Source of the DNA: Paenibacillus arenilitoris
GTDB taxonomy: Bacteria > Bacillota > Bacilli > Paenibacillales > Paenibacillaceae
Reading direction: 5' to 3'
Length of the DNA: 64,000 nucleotides
NCBI RefSeq assembly: GCF_014705655.1
Contig: NZ_JACXIY010000029.1
Coordinates: 1-64,000 of the forward strand
Shown here: positions 1 to 7,109 of the stretch, piece by piece
How positions within the stretch are numbered: position 1 is the first letter of the stretch
Layout: every line of letters begins with the position of its first letter
Translations under genes and position numbers: made by a program
Notes under the pieces: generated by a model
What the model saw: only the letters and a program-made list of their open reading frames with translations
Told to the model about the DNA's origin: nothing
The model's database searches: none

Positions 1-779
1 AGCTGCGCCAGGCCGCCCGCCAGCGCCGACGCGCCGTCCGCCAGCTCCGCGCTTCCGGCCGCGAGCTCCCGGCCGCCGCCCGCCAGCTCGGCGGCGCCTT
101 CCCGCAGCGTCAGCGAGCCGCTGACGAGCTTGGCCAAATTAACGCGGACGAGCTCCGCTCCGTCCTGCGCCTTACCCGCGCCGTCGGCGATATCGCCGGC
201 GCCGTCGCTCGCTTGGCCAATGCCGTCCGCGAGCTCCTCCATCTGGCCGAACACGGTCCGCGCATAGGCCGCGGTGACCTCCTTGTTCAGCTCCGCCTTC
301 ATCGTATCGACGGCTTTGCTGCCGATCTGCGAGGCGAGGAAGTTATAGCTTTCGTTCGCGAGATAAGTCAGCTGCGCCGGAGACGGTTCGTCCGTCGTCA
401 GCGTCGTCGTCTTCTCGGAGAAATCGGCCGGAATTTCGATCGCCATGTAGTAGCGGTGATCGGCGAGGCCGGACTCCGCCTCCTCCTTGCTCACGAAATG
501 CCAGTCGAACGCTTTGTTTTCCTTTAACTGTTCCTCGAAATCGTCGCCGATATGCATCGTTTCTTCCTTATAGACGTAGCCCGCGTCGGCATTGACGACG
601 GCCACCGGCATTTTGTCCAGATGGCCGTACGGATCCCAGAAAGCGCAGAGAAACATCGACGAATACATGACCGGGATCATCAGCACCCCGACGACCGAGA
701 CGAGCAGCATTTTGTTGCGGGCGATCCCGGACAATTCCGCCCCGAACTGCTTGATTCCTCTAAACTTCAATTCGTCCAC
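1..779 (-). CDS. YhgE/Pip-family membrane protein, C-terminal part outside the window
   Basis: Reading the minus strand from a GTG at 779 gives an open frame to the window edge with an N-terminal membrane segment (residues about 17-45) followed by the YhgE/Pip signature MPVAVVNADAGY and then a long extracellular part. Near the edge the protein turns into Ala/Gly/Leu/Asp-rich pseudo-repeats (GAGKA, GGRELAAG, GASALAGG), the typical coiled, repeat-rich ectodomain of phage-infection-protein/YhgE proteins, which are ABC-2-like membrane proteins. GTG 779 follows GAGGAG too closely; a TTG at 770 has better spacing and may be the real start. It lies 68 bp downstream of the TetR gene in the same direction and has its own TetR-type operator just upstream, so it is probably the repressor's target. 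Function of the family is unsettled (export or lipid-linked transport is inference). Confidence 0.8.
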   Translation of the reverse strand, partial: MDELKFRGIKQFGAELSGIARNKMLLVSVVGVLMIPVMYSSMFLCAFWDPYGHLDKMPVAVVNADAGYVYKEETMHIGDDFEEQLKENKAFDWHFVSKEEAESGLADHRYYMAIEIPADFSEKTTTLTTDEPSPAQLTYLANESYNFLASQIGSKAVDTMKAELNKEVTAAYARTVFGQMEELADGIGQASDGAGDIADGAGKAQDGAELVRVNLAKLVSGSLTLREGAAELAGGGRELAAGSAELADGASALAGGLAQ

Positions 780-796
780 TCTCCTCGATTACTGAT

Positions 797-819
797 TGAC
801 CAATTCTGTCATTTGGTCA
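797..819. promoter_or_regulatory. TetR-type operator upstream of the YhgE gene
   Basis: An inverted repeat TGACC-N13-GGTCA (arms TGACCAA and TTGGTCA) lies 18 bp upstream of the YhgE-like start. A second 23-bp site of the same architecture lies upstream of the TetR gene at 1448-1470, which supports both as binding sites of that repressor. Confidence 0.7.
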
Positions 820-847
820 TTTTTCAGGTTAAAAAAAGGCATCCGGA

Positions 848-1423
848 CTATTCCGGAGCCAATCCTTCCCGCATATACGACCGCAGCTGCTCGGCGACCT
901 GCTTCTTGTTCAGCGGCTCATGCATCTTTGCCCAATCCACCGTAAGCGCCATATACAGCTTCAGCATGACGAACGCGGTCATTTCCGGATTGCACGGCTT
1001 CAGTTCGCCTTTGTCGACGGCGGCCTGCACCTGCTGGGCGATGTAGCCGACGACCGCCTTCTCGATCTGCTGCATCCCCTCCTGCGCCATCGGCGTGCCG
1101 ATCTCGCGCACCTCCTGCGACAGCTTCAGCGCCAGCTCGTGTTCCTCGCGGAAGTCCAGCAGCTGCTCGAGCGCATCGTACAAATTGTCGAAGAAGCGGC
1201 GGTTCGGATCGACGACCCGCTCCGCGACCTGCTTCATTTCCAGAATGAGCCGCCGCATGATCTCGTGGAACAGCTCTTCCTTGTTCGTAAAAAAGGTATA
1301 GATCGTCCCCTTGCCCACGTTCGCGATCCGCGCCACCTGATCCATCGTCGTCGCCTTATAGCCGAACAACGCGAACGACTTCGCCGCCGCGTCCACGATT
1401 TGTTTTCTCCGATCGATCGCCAT
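848..1423 (-). CDS. TetR/AcrR-family transcriptional repressor
   Basis: A 191-residue protein starting at ATG 1423, eight bases after a clean AGGAGGT; longer upstream extension of the frame has no supporting ribosome site. The N-terminus (about residues 5-50) is a TetR helix-turn-helix: RKQIVDAAAKSFALFGYKAT, then VARIANVGKGTIYTFFTNKE. The rest is an all-helical ligand and dimer domain. It is followed by the YhgE-like gene; matching operators flank both genes, so it most likely represses itself and the membrane protein. The inducer cannot be told from sequence; TetR/YhgE pairs are often tied to drug or lipid stress (inference). Confidence 0.92.
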   Translation of the reverse strand: MAIDRRKQIVDAAAKSFALFGYKATTMDQVARIANVGKGTIYTFFTNKEELFHEIMRRLILEMKQVAERVVDPNRRFFDNLYDALEQLLDFREEHELALKLSQEVREIGTPMAQEGMQQIEKAVVGYIAQQVQAAVDKGELKPCNPEMTAFVMLKLYMALTVDWAKMHEPLNKKQVAEQLRSYMREGLAPE

Positions 1424-1447
1424 CCGGACACCTCCTGCACCTGAAAC

Positions 1448-1470
1448 TGACCAAAAAACCAATTCGGTCA
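1448..1470. promoter_or_regulatory. TetR-type operator upstream of the tetR gene
   Basis: TGACC-N13-GGTCA, same arm sequence and same 13-bp spacing as the site at 797-819. It lies 25 bp upstream of the TetR start codon and next to an AT-rich stretch (TTTTTATAATAG) that could hold the promoter. This is the expected autoregulatory position. Confidence 0.7.
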
Positions 1471-1528
1471 TTTCGAATGTTTTTATAATAGCACTTGGCC
1501 GCGAGGAACGCAACCGGTGTAAGAACTT

Positions 1529-1660
1529 GTTATTTCGCAGCGATATCCGATATGCTCCTGCCAAGAGACGAAGAACGTCCCGATATCCCCCCTTGAGGGG
1601 CTGTGGGACGTTCTTGCGAATTTCGAACGGAGAGGGACCAATGACATTCGGCAAAATAAC
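1529..1660. repeat. 132-bp imperfect palindromic element (MITE-like or hairpin repeat)
   Basis: The ends are GTTATTTCGC (1529-1538) and GCAAAATAAC (1651-1660), an inverted pair with one mismatch. Inside lie AAGAACGTCCC (1571-1581) with GGGACGTTCTT (1605-1615) and CCCC-TTGA-GGGG (1589-1600). The outermost arms and the innermost stem share the same centre (1594.5), so this is one nested palindrome rather than unrelated repeats. No reading frame fits. It sits between the ends of the dehydrogenase gene and the tetR promoter. The rest of 1471-1800 shows nothing recognisable. Confidence 0.55.
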
Positions 1661-1800
1661 GGGATGAAATAATCCAGTTACTCCAAACACCCGTCGGCTG
1701 AAGCGACCACACCTGCTGCCTCATGCGACTCTCCGGCGCCAGCCTGGCCATCATCCCAACCAGGCTGTCCCCCCCGTCAACGGCTGATCAAAGCCCGCGA

Positions 1801-3237
1801 CTAAGCCCCTGCCTTCTCCATCATGCCGCGCGCGATCCATACGCCCGCCGCGCCGGCCTGGGCGAGGCCGCGCGTGATGCCCGCGCCGTCGCCGCCGCAG
1901 TACAGGCCCGTGATTTCCGTTTCGAACGTCTCCGACAGCTTCGGACGGGCGGAATAGAACTTCGCTTCCACGCCGTAGAACAGCGTATGCTCGGACGCGA
2001 TGCCCGGCGTTACCTTCTCGAGCGCCTCCACCATCTCGATCAGGCTGCGCATCGTATGGTACGGGAGCACCAGCCCGAGGTCGCCCGGCACCGCCTCCTT
2101 CAGCGTCGGCTCCAGGAAGCCTTCGCGGATCCGCCCTTCCGTGGAGCGGCGGCCGCGCATAATGTCGCCGTACTTCTGCACGATGACCCCGCCGCCGGAC
2201 AAGTCGTTGGCGCGCTTGCAAATTTCCCTCGCGTACTCGTTCGGCTTGTCGAACGGCTCGGTGAACTTGTGCGAGACGAGAAGGGCGAAATTCGTGTTCG
2301 GCGAGCCAAGCGCCGGATCCTTGTAGGAATGGCCGTTCGCCGCCATGACGCCGCTGTGGTTCTCGACGACGACGTGGCCGGACGGATTGCTGCAGAACGT
2401 GCGGACGCGCGTGCCGACCGACGTATTGAAAATAAACTTGCCTTCGTACAAATGCTCGTTGATTTCCCGCATGACGACGTCGCTCGTCTCGACGCGCACG
2501 CCGACGTCCACCTGATTGTTGTACATCGCGAGGCGGCGCTTCTTCAAAATATCGGTCAGCCACTTCGACCCGTCGCGGCCCGGCGCGATCATGACGAGCT
2601 CCGCCTCGTGCGTTTCGCCGCCCTTCAGCGCAATGCCCCGCACCTTGTGCTTGCCGTCCTCCTTCACCGTGACGATGTCCTCGACCTCGGCCTTGAACAG
2701 CATGTCGATTCGAGTCTCCAGGTAAGCGTAGATCGACTTCAAAATCTCCAAATTCTGCTCCGTGCCGAGATGGCGAACCTGCGCCCGGAGCAGCTTCAGC
2801 CCCGCCGCGTAGCCCCGCTGCTCGATATCGCGGATCGTATCCGTCGTCGGGTCGGTTATATTCGTCGTCGCGCCGTGCCGCAAATTAATATCGTCGACGT
2901 AACGAATCAGCTCCAGCACCTTCGTCGGCGGCAAATAATCGGTCATCCACCCGCCGAACTCCGTCGTAATGTTGAACTTCCCGTCGCTGTAAGCCCCGGC
3001 TCCGCCGAAGCCCGCCGTGATCGAGCAGGCCGGAAGGCAGCCGGCAAAATCCTTTTTGCCCGCGGGCGGCGGACACAGCTTGATTTTCTCCTCCAAAATC
3101 GGACAGCTGCGCTTCGCTATCGAATGCCCTTTATCCACTAACAGGACCTTCCAATGAGGCGCTTTCAACGTAAGCTCATAGCATGCGAAAATACCGGCGG
3201 GACCCGCTCCCACCACGATGGCATCGTATTTGCTCAT
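1801..3237 (-). CDS. COG2509-type FAD-dependent dehydrogenase
   Basis: A 478-residue flavoprotein. Start ATG 3237 is chosen because AGGAGG lies nine bases upstream; a longer frame to 3324 would start inside the riboswitch terminator. Residues 6-16 hold the Rossmann motif VVGAGPAGIFA; residues 45-71 hold four cysteines (C45, C55, C67, C71) followed by GFGGAGAYSDGK, the family signature of these uncharacterised NAD(FAD)-utilising dehydrogenases. The C-terminal GLYCGGDGAGITRG is the second FAD contact. Length is normal for the family. Substrate is unknown. The gene stands alone behind its own sigma-A promoter and a purine riboswitch, implying that its transcription responds to guanine-type purines, a link that could point to a purine-related redox step (inference). 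Confidence 0.85.
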   Translation of the reverse strand: MSKYDAIVVGAGPAGIFACYELTLKAPHWKVLLVDKGHSIAKRSCPILEEKIKLCPPPAGKKDFAGCLPACSITAGFGGAGAYSDGKFNITTEFGGWMTDYLPPTKVLELIRYVDDINLRHGATTNITDPTTDTIRDIEQRGYAAGLKLLRAQVRHLGTEQNLEILKSIYAYLETRIDMLFKAEVEDIVTVKEDGKHKVRGIALKGGETHEAELVMIAPGRDGSKWLTDILKKRRLAMYNNQVDVGVRVETSDVVMREINEHLYEGKFIFNTSVGTRVRTFCSNPSGHVVVENHSGVMAANGHSYKDPALGSPNTNFALLVSHKFTEPFDKPNEYAREICKRANDLSGGGVIVQKYGDIMRGRRSTEGRIREGFLEPTLKEAVPGDLGLVLPYHTMRSLIEMVEALEKVTPGIASEHTLFYGVEAKFYSARPKLSETFETEITGLYCGGDGAGITRGLAQAGAAGVWIARGMMEKAGA

Positions 3238-3285
3238 GTTCGACGTTCCTCCTGCATCGTTCATTTTGACCGGATCCATTGGCAT

Positions 3286-3344
3286 AAAAAAAATTCCCGA
3301 CCCCGAATAGGTATGCCAAAGCATCCTATTCGTAGCCAGGAATT
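3286..3344 (-). terminator. Riboswitch expression-platform terminator
   Basis: On the minus strand a nearly continuous hairpin of about 20 pairs forms: an outer helix AATTCC with GGAATT (wobbles and one mismatch between) and an inner helix CGAATAGG with CCTATTCG, followed by eight U residues at 3293-3286. Its 5' arm contains the 3' strands of both P3 and P1 of the adjacent aptamer, so aptamer and terminator cannot form together. Confidence 0.8.
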
Positions 3345-3393
3345 ATCGGTTCCTTGTAGAAACCCTCAAACCGTATCTTTGAGGTTATACGAA
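3329..3393 (-). ncRNA. Purine riboswitch aptamer, guanine class by C74
   Basis: The minus strand from 3393 to 3329 folds as the purine aptamer: P1 TTCGTA with TACGAA; P2 CCTCAAA with TTTGAGG closing the loop GATACGG; the invariant J2/3 GTTTCTAC; P3 AGGAA with TTCCT closing the loop CCGATAA. Aligned base by base to the B. subtilis xpt aptamer, the ligand-contacting positions U22, U47, U51 and C74 are all present; C74 specifies guanine rather than adenine. Position 73, normally A, is G. The kissing-loop GG and CC pairs are kept. A promoter ends just upstream and a terminator overlaps the 3' side. Confidence 0.88.
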
Positions 3394-3400
3394 CAGATGA

Positions 3401-3429
3401 AGCATAACGCAAAATGACGAATGCGTCAA
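3401..3429 (-). promoter_or_regulatory. Sigma-A promoter for the riboswitch and FAD dehydrogenase
   Basis: TTGACG (3429-3424), a 17-bp spacer and TATGCT (3406-3401) on the minus strand. The predicted start falls a few bases before the P1 helix of the purine aptamer, exactly where a riboswitch leader should begin. Confidence 0.75.
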
Positions 3430-3564
3430 CCTCAATCATAACAATCGTTCGTATTTTTATTGATATATATCAGTAACACCCTCACCTTCAACATGACTAT
3501 TCGTAAAATCCGAACATTCTTGCCAACCCTCTGCATTCGCCGCTTCGGGCCGTCCGGCACGGGA

Positions 3565-3593
3565 TGACTTTCATCCGTCAAAAGCGCTATAAT
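3565..3593 (+). promoter_or_regulatory. Probable promoter of ytxJ
   Basis: TGACTT (3565-3570), 17-bp spacer, perfect TATAAT (3588-3593), about 55 bp upstream of the ytxJ start. Between this and the divergent riboswitch promoter (3430-3564) nothing else is recognised. Confidence 0.6.
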
Positions 3594-3648
3594 ACTTGTA
3601 CCGGTTCAACATTCTCTGCCAAGCAGAACAAAAGGAGCGCATGCGAGC

Positions 3649-3987
3649 ATGACATACAAAGAAATTACGACCGTCGAGGAATGGAACGACGTATTCGAGA
3701 ACTCTTCGACCCGTCCCCTCGTCGTCTTCAAGCACAGCACGACTTGCCCGGTCAGCGCGAACGCGCACCAGGAATTCACGAATTATTTGAACGACAAGCC
3801 GAAGCAGGACGCCGAGTACGTGCTCGTGAAGGTCATCGAGTCTCGTCCGGTATCGAACCTGATTGCCGAAGATACGTCCGTGAAGCACGAATCGCCGCAA
3901 ATTATTTACATCGACAAAAAAGCGAAAGTATGGACGGCTTCGCACTGGTCCGTAACGAAAGCGCATATTACCGCCGTGCTCGACTAA
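3649..3987 (+). CDS. ytxJ: YtxJ-like bacillithiol-system redox protein
   Basis: A 112-residue thioredoxin-fold protein with a monothiol active site TTCPVS (Cys33) near the N-terminus, as in bacilliredoxin-associated YtxJ (DUF2847), which carries a single reactive cysteine. The frame starts at ATG 3649 behind AAAGGAG. Known family context: YtxJ belongs with bacillithiol redox proteins in Bacillales and is thought to act as a monothiol bacilliredoxin in the cytoplasm. It is a single gene with its own TATAAT promoter and a strong bidirectional terminator after it. Confidence 0.85.
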   Translation: MTYKEITTVEEWNDVFENSSTRPLVVFKHSTTCPVSANAHQEFTNYLNDKPKQDAEYVLVKVIESRPVSNLIAEDTSVKHESPQIIYIDKKAKVWTASHWSVTKAHITAVLD

Positions 3988-3997
3988 GCGGCCCGCG

Positions 3998-4040
3998 AGA
4001 AAGCCCAATCCTTCGCCGGGTGCGACGGATTGGGCTTTCT
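3998..4040. terminator. Bidirectional terminator between ytxJ and the permease gene
   Basis: A perfect 14-bp stem AGAAAGCCCAATCC (3998-4011) with GGATTGGGCTTTCT (4027-4040), with T-rich sequence following on both sides. It serves the two convergent genes. Confidence 0.85.
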
Positions 4041-4048
4041 TCGTTCTT

Positions 4049-5503
4049 TTATTCCTCCGGATCCAGCTTGCATTCCGACAGCTTCAGCATTCTCGTGCGG
4101 TGCTTCCATTTGTGCCCGAGGAATATCGCCAAAAATAACGGGATGCCGATATACGAGGCGATGATGTACCCCCAGTCGACGGCGCCGTCATTCAGCGCGC
4201 CGACGAATTGGCCGACGATCACGACGGCGCAGAGCGCCATGGCGATCAGCGGTCCTGCAGGGAACCATTTCGCCCGGTAGGCGAGGTCGTTCAAATCTCT
4301 CCCCTGGGCCGCGTACGCCCGGCGGAACCGGTAATGGCTGATCGCGATGCCGAGCCAGACGATGAAGCCCGACATGCCGGACGCGTTGAGCAGCCACACG
4401 TACACGACGCCGTCGCCGAAGAACGATGCGAGGAAGGCGAACAGGCCGAGTGCGGCCGTTACGAGCAGCGCCGCCACGGGCACGCCGCGCTTGTTCAGCC
4501 CGGCAAGAAACCGCGGCGCCTTGCCGTCCTTCGCGAGCACCCACAGCATGCGGGTCGACGCGTACATGCCGGAGTTGCCGGCCGACAGCACCGACGTCAG
4601 AATGACCGCGTTCATGACCGAAGCGGCAATGGATAGGCCAGCTTTTTCAAAAATAATCGTGAACGGGCTCGTCGATATATCGCTGCTCGCAAGCTGCTCT
4701 TCGGTATGCGGGATCAATAAGCCGATGATCAAGATCGCTAGGATATAAAACAGCAAAATTCGCCAGAAAATCGTCTTGATCGCTTTAGGAATATTTTCGC
4801 GCGGATTTTCGCTCTCGCCGGCCGTTACCCCGATCAGCTCGGTCCCTTGGAAGGAGAAGCCGGCCGCCATGAACACGCCGAGGATCGCGAGAAAGCCCGC
4901 GGGGAACGGATTATCCGTCAAATTGCGGAAGCCCGCCGCCTCCCCTCTCCAAATTCCGACAACCATTAGCAGGCCGAGCGCGATGAAGACGATGACCGTT
5001 ACGATTTTGATCATCGCGAACCAGTATTCCGATTCCCCGTACCCTTTGACGGCAAGCAGATTGAGCCCGACCATCAGCAGCAGGAATAAGCCGCTCCACA
5101 AGACGGACGGGCTGTCCGGAAACCAAAATTTCATAATTAACGTCGCGGCCGACAGCTCGGCGGCGATCGTAATCGCCCAGTTGTACCAATAATTCCATCC
5201 GAGCGCGAAGCCGAGAGACGGATCCACGAAGCGCGTCGCGTACGTGCTGAACGTGCCGGATACCGGCATGTGGGTTGCCATTTCGCCAAGGCTCGTCATT
5301 AAGAAATAAACCATAATGCCAATAAGGGCATAAGCCAGCAGCGCCCCGCCCGGCCCGGCCGAATGAATGGCGCCGCCGCTCGCCAGAAACAGCCCCGTCC
5401 CGATCGATCCTCCGAGCGAAATCATCGTCATATGCCGCGATTTCAGCCCTCTTCGCAATGTTCCTTCTTTTTCCAGCCGCTTACCCAAAACCAAACACTC
5501 CAT
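4049..5503 (-). CDS. LysP/AAT-family amino acid permease
   Basis: A 484-residue protein of 12 hydrophobic segments. It opens with the APC-family TM1 pattern HMTMISLGGSIGTGLFLASG (about residues 24-43) and carries the LysP-like stretch SFQGTELIGVTAGESENPR before TM7. It is therefore an inner-membrane proton-amino acid symporter; lysine is the best guess from the closest-looking family members, but GABA or other cationic substrates are possible. No ribosome site stands out at ATG 5503, so the start could lie a few codons downstream (GTG). No L-box or T-box is visible in the 170 bp upstream. Confidence 0.85.
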   Translation of the reverse strand: MECLVLGKRLEKEGTLRRGLKSRHMTMISLGGSIGTGLFLASGGAIHSAGPGGALLAYALIGIMVYFLMTSLGEMATHMPVSGTFSTYATRFVDPSLGFALGWNYWYNWAITIAAELSAATLIMKFWFPDSPSVLWSGLFLLLMVGLNLLAVKGYGESEYWFAMIKIVTVIVFIALGLLMVVGIWRGEAAGFRNLTDNPFPAGFLAILGVFMAAGFSFQGTELIGVTAGESENPRENIPKAIKTIFWRILLFYILAILIIGLLIPHTEEQLASSDISTSPFTIIFEKAGLSIAASVMNAVILTSVLSAGNSGMYASTRMLWVLAKDGKAPRFLAGLNKRGVPVAALLVTAALGLFAFLASFFGDGVVYVWLLNASGMSGFIVWLGIAISHYRFRRAYAAQGRDLNDLAYRAKWFPAGPLIAMALCAVVIVGQFVGALNDGAVDWGYIIASYIGIPLFLAIFLGHKWKHRTRMLKLSECKLDPEE

Positions 5504-5675
5504 CCGCTGATGTCAAACGTTCTCTAGCTGTTCGTCTTCTGTCCTCAGTTTGTTAATATTTCCGGCTTTTATCCGCGGCGTTGCAAATAAAGCCCTAAAG
5601 CACTAACCTATGGACAGTAATCCATTATATAATGATTAAGAAATAATTCTATGGGAAAAAGAGAGGAATGGTACA

Positions 5676-6290
5676 ATGTTTGGAAAATTAGCCGCGGACG
5701 CGCTTGGATTAAGCGACATTGGCGCCGTTATTAAGCCCGAGGATTACAGCAAGGTGGACTCCGACGATTACGTCATGCACGAGGACAACGAAAAAATTTA
5801 TTTCCTGATCAAATCGAAAACGGACGAATATTGCTTTACGAACCTGGCGCTCATCCATTTGGACGGCACCAGCGCCATGAGCAAGAAGCGGACGCTCAAG
5901 CGTTATTCCTACGGCGCCAACCAGATCGCGCAAGTATCGCTCGAAACGGCCGGCACCGTCGACCTGGACGTCGAGATCAAGTTCGCGATCGGGTCCGCTC
6001 CGTTCTCCATCGACGTGAACAAGAAGCATATCGAGGAGCTGAAGGACCTGTACAAGGCGCTGATCAAAATTTCGGAAATCACGCGCGAGAACGAAATCCA
6101 GCTCGAGTACGCCAGACGCAGCCTGGACCTCGCCTCCACGACGCTGCAGCAGTTCCACAAAGGCGACTTCAACGTCGTCGAGCAATTCGACGGCCTGAAC
6201 AAATCGGCCTTCAACTGGCTCGTGAACACGCACAAGCAATACAAAGTGAAAGATTTCGGCTCGATTTTCGAGCGTTACATCAATAACTAG
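5676..6290 (+). CDS. Bacterial PH-domain protein (YvbH-like)
   Basis: A 204-residue cytosolic protein without membrane segments or signal peptide. Residues about 30-125 resemble the bacterial PH (bPH) domain, with KRYSYGANQIAQVSLETAGT in the middle, followed by a helical extension (about 130-204) like the YvbH oligomerisation region. Start ATG 5676 follows GAGAGGAA. It is a single gene closed by a terminator and with a TATAAT at 5628-5633 upstream but no clear -35. The role of the family is unknown; stress or membrane association is speculation. Confidence 0.75.
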   Translation: MFGKLAADALGLSDIGAVIKPEDYSKVDSDDYVMHEDNEKIYFLIKSKTDEYCFTNLALIHLDGTSAMSKKRTLKRYSYGANQIAQVSLETAGTVDLDVEIKFAIGSAPFSIDVNKKHIEELKDLYKALIKISEITRENEIQLEYARRSLDLASTTLQQFHKGDFNVVEQFDGLNKSAFNWLVNTHKQYKVKDFGSIFERYINN

Positions 6291-6298
6291 TTAGTCGG

Positions 6299-6335
6299 AG
6301 AACGCCCGCCTGCCCCGCTGCAGATGGGCGTTTTT
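6299..6335 (+). terminator. Terminator after the PH-domain gene
   Basis: AACGCCC pairs with GGGCGTT around a short GC-rich loop, followed by a T-rich run. It separates the PH-domain gene from the nuclease-like gene. Confidence 0.75.
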
Positions 6336-6360
6336 TATTTTTAAGGAGGATGCGCGATTC

Positions 6361-7029
6361 ATGGATTCGTTCGAGGGCATGCACCAATTATTTATCGAGA
6401 AGCACTTGTCCGGCAGGAGCGGTGAGAGGAAAGGGCGGCTGATGCGTGGACACCGGTATGCGGAGAAGCTTTGGCTCGAACAAGTGTGGTGGCCGCTGCT
6501 CGGCAACTTCGACAATCTCCATCCGGAGTACGAGGTGTACGACTGGAATCGTAAATCCGTCTTTCTCGACTTCGCCTATATCACGCCTTTCGGGCGTTTT
6601 GGCATCGAGTGCGACGGTTTTCAAACCCATGTAAAGGACATGGACCGCGAAAAATTCAGCTATTCCCTCAACCGCGATACTTTTCTGACCGGATTGGGCT
6701 GGAGGATGCTTCATTTCTCCGTCGACGACATCAAGCATCAGCCCGAAGTATGCCGAACGCTTCTGCAGCTGGCACTTGGCCCCCATTTGATCCGGGGCGT
6801 TCACGCCGGAACAACCAGCTTGATAGAGAAAGAGTTGCTAGCCTTCGCGTGGAGGCTGGGCCGGCCGGTCCGCTCCAAGGATGTGTGCGACGAGTGGCGG
6901 CTGGACTTTCGAACTGCGCAAAAGCTGCTCCGCGCCTTGACGGATAAAGGATGGCTTCGTCCGCTCGCCGGGGGCAAAACCATTCGCTACTATGAGCTTA
7001 AGGAAGATTCCTTGAGATTTTTATTGTAA
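6361..7029 (+). CDS. DUF559/VSR-like putative nuclease with C-terminal winged helix
   Basis: A 222-residue protein starting at ATG 6361 behind AAGGAGG. Residues about 55-125 match the DUF559 (Vsr-like, PD-(D/E)xK) pattern: Asp70 in FLDFAY, then IECDGFQTH (Glu83, Asp85, His90), Arg105, and the closing GLGWRMLHFSVDDI. Residues about 145-220 look like a winged helix (RLDFRTAQKLLRALTDKGW then a GGKTIRYY wing). So it may cut or bind DNA, with a targeting domain at the C-terminus. It stands alone, with no methylase or other restriction-system gene beside it. Function is inferred from the fold only. Confidence 0.65.
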   Translation: MDSFEGMHQLFIEKHLSGRSGERKGRLMRGHRYAEKLWLEQVWWPLLGNFDNLHPEYEVYDWNRKSVFLDFAYITPFGRFGIECDGFQTHVKDMDREKFSYSLNRDTFLTGLGWRMLHFSVDDIKHQPEVCRTLLQLALGPHLIRGVHAGTTSLIEKELLAFAWRLGRPVRSKDVCDEWRLDFRTAQKLLRALTDKGWLRPLAGGKTIRYYELKEDSLRFLL

Positions 7030-7109
7030 GTAAGCCGATTGAATGTGCCTCCCGGTCAGCAAATGCCAATAGCCAATGGACCCGACCCCCAGGCTTAGCG
7101 GCGTTAACC

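Noticed and set aside
1723..3141. 472-codon plus-strand frame opposite the dehydrogenase
   Set aside because: Arg/His-rich mirror frame of a real gene, no ribosome site, no family resemblance.
1801..3324. Longer FAD-dehydrogenase frame beginning at 3324
   Set aside because: It would start inside the riboswitch terminator hairpin; ATG 3237 has the AGGAGG site and the family N-terminus.
5504..5675. Lysine riboswitch or T-box before the LysP-like permease
   Set aside because: Region is too short and lacks T-box or L-box core sequences.
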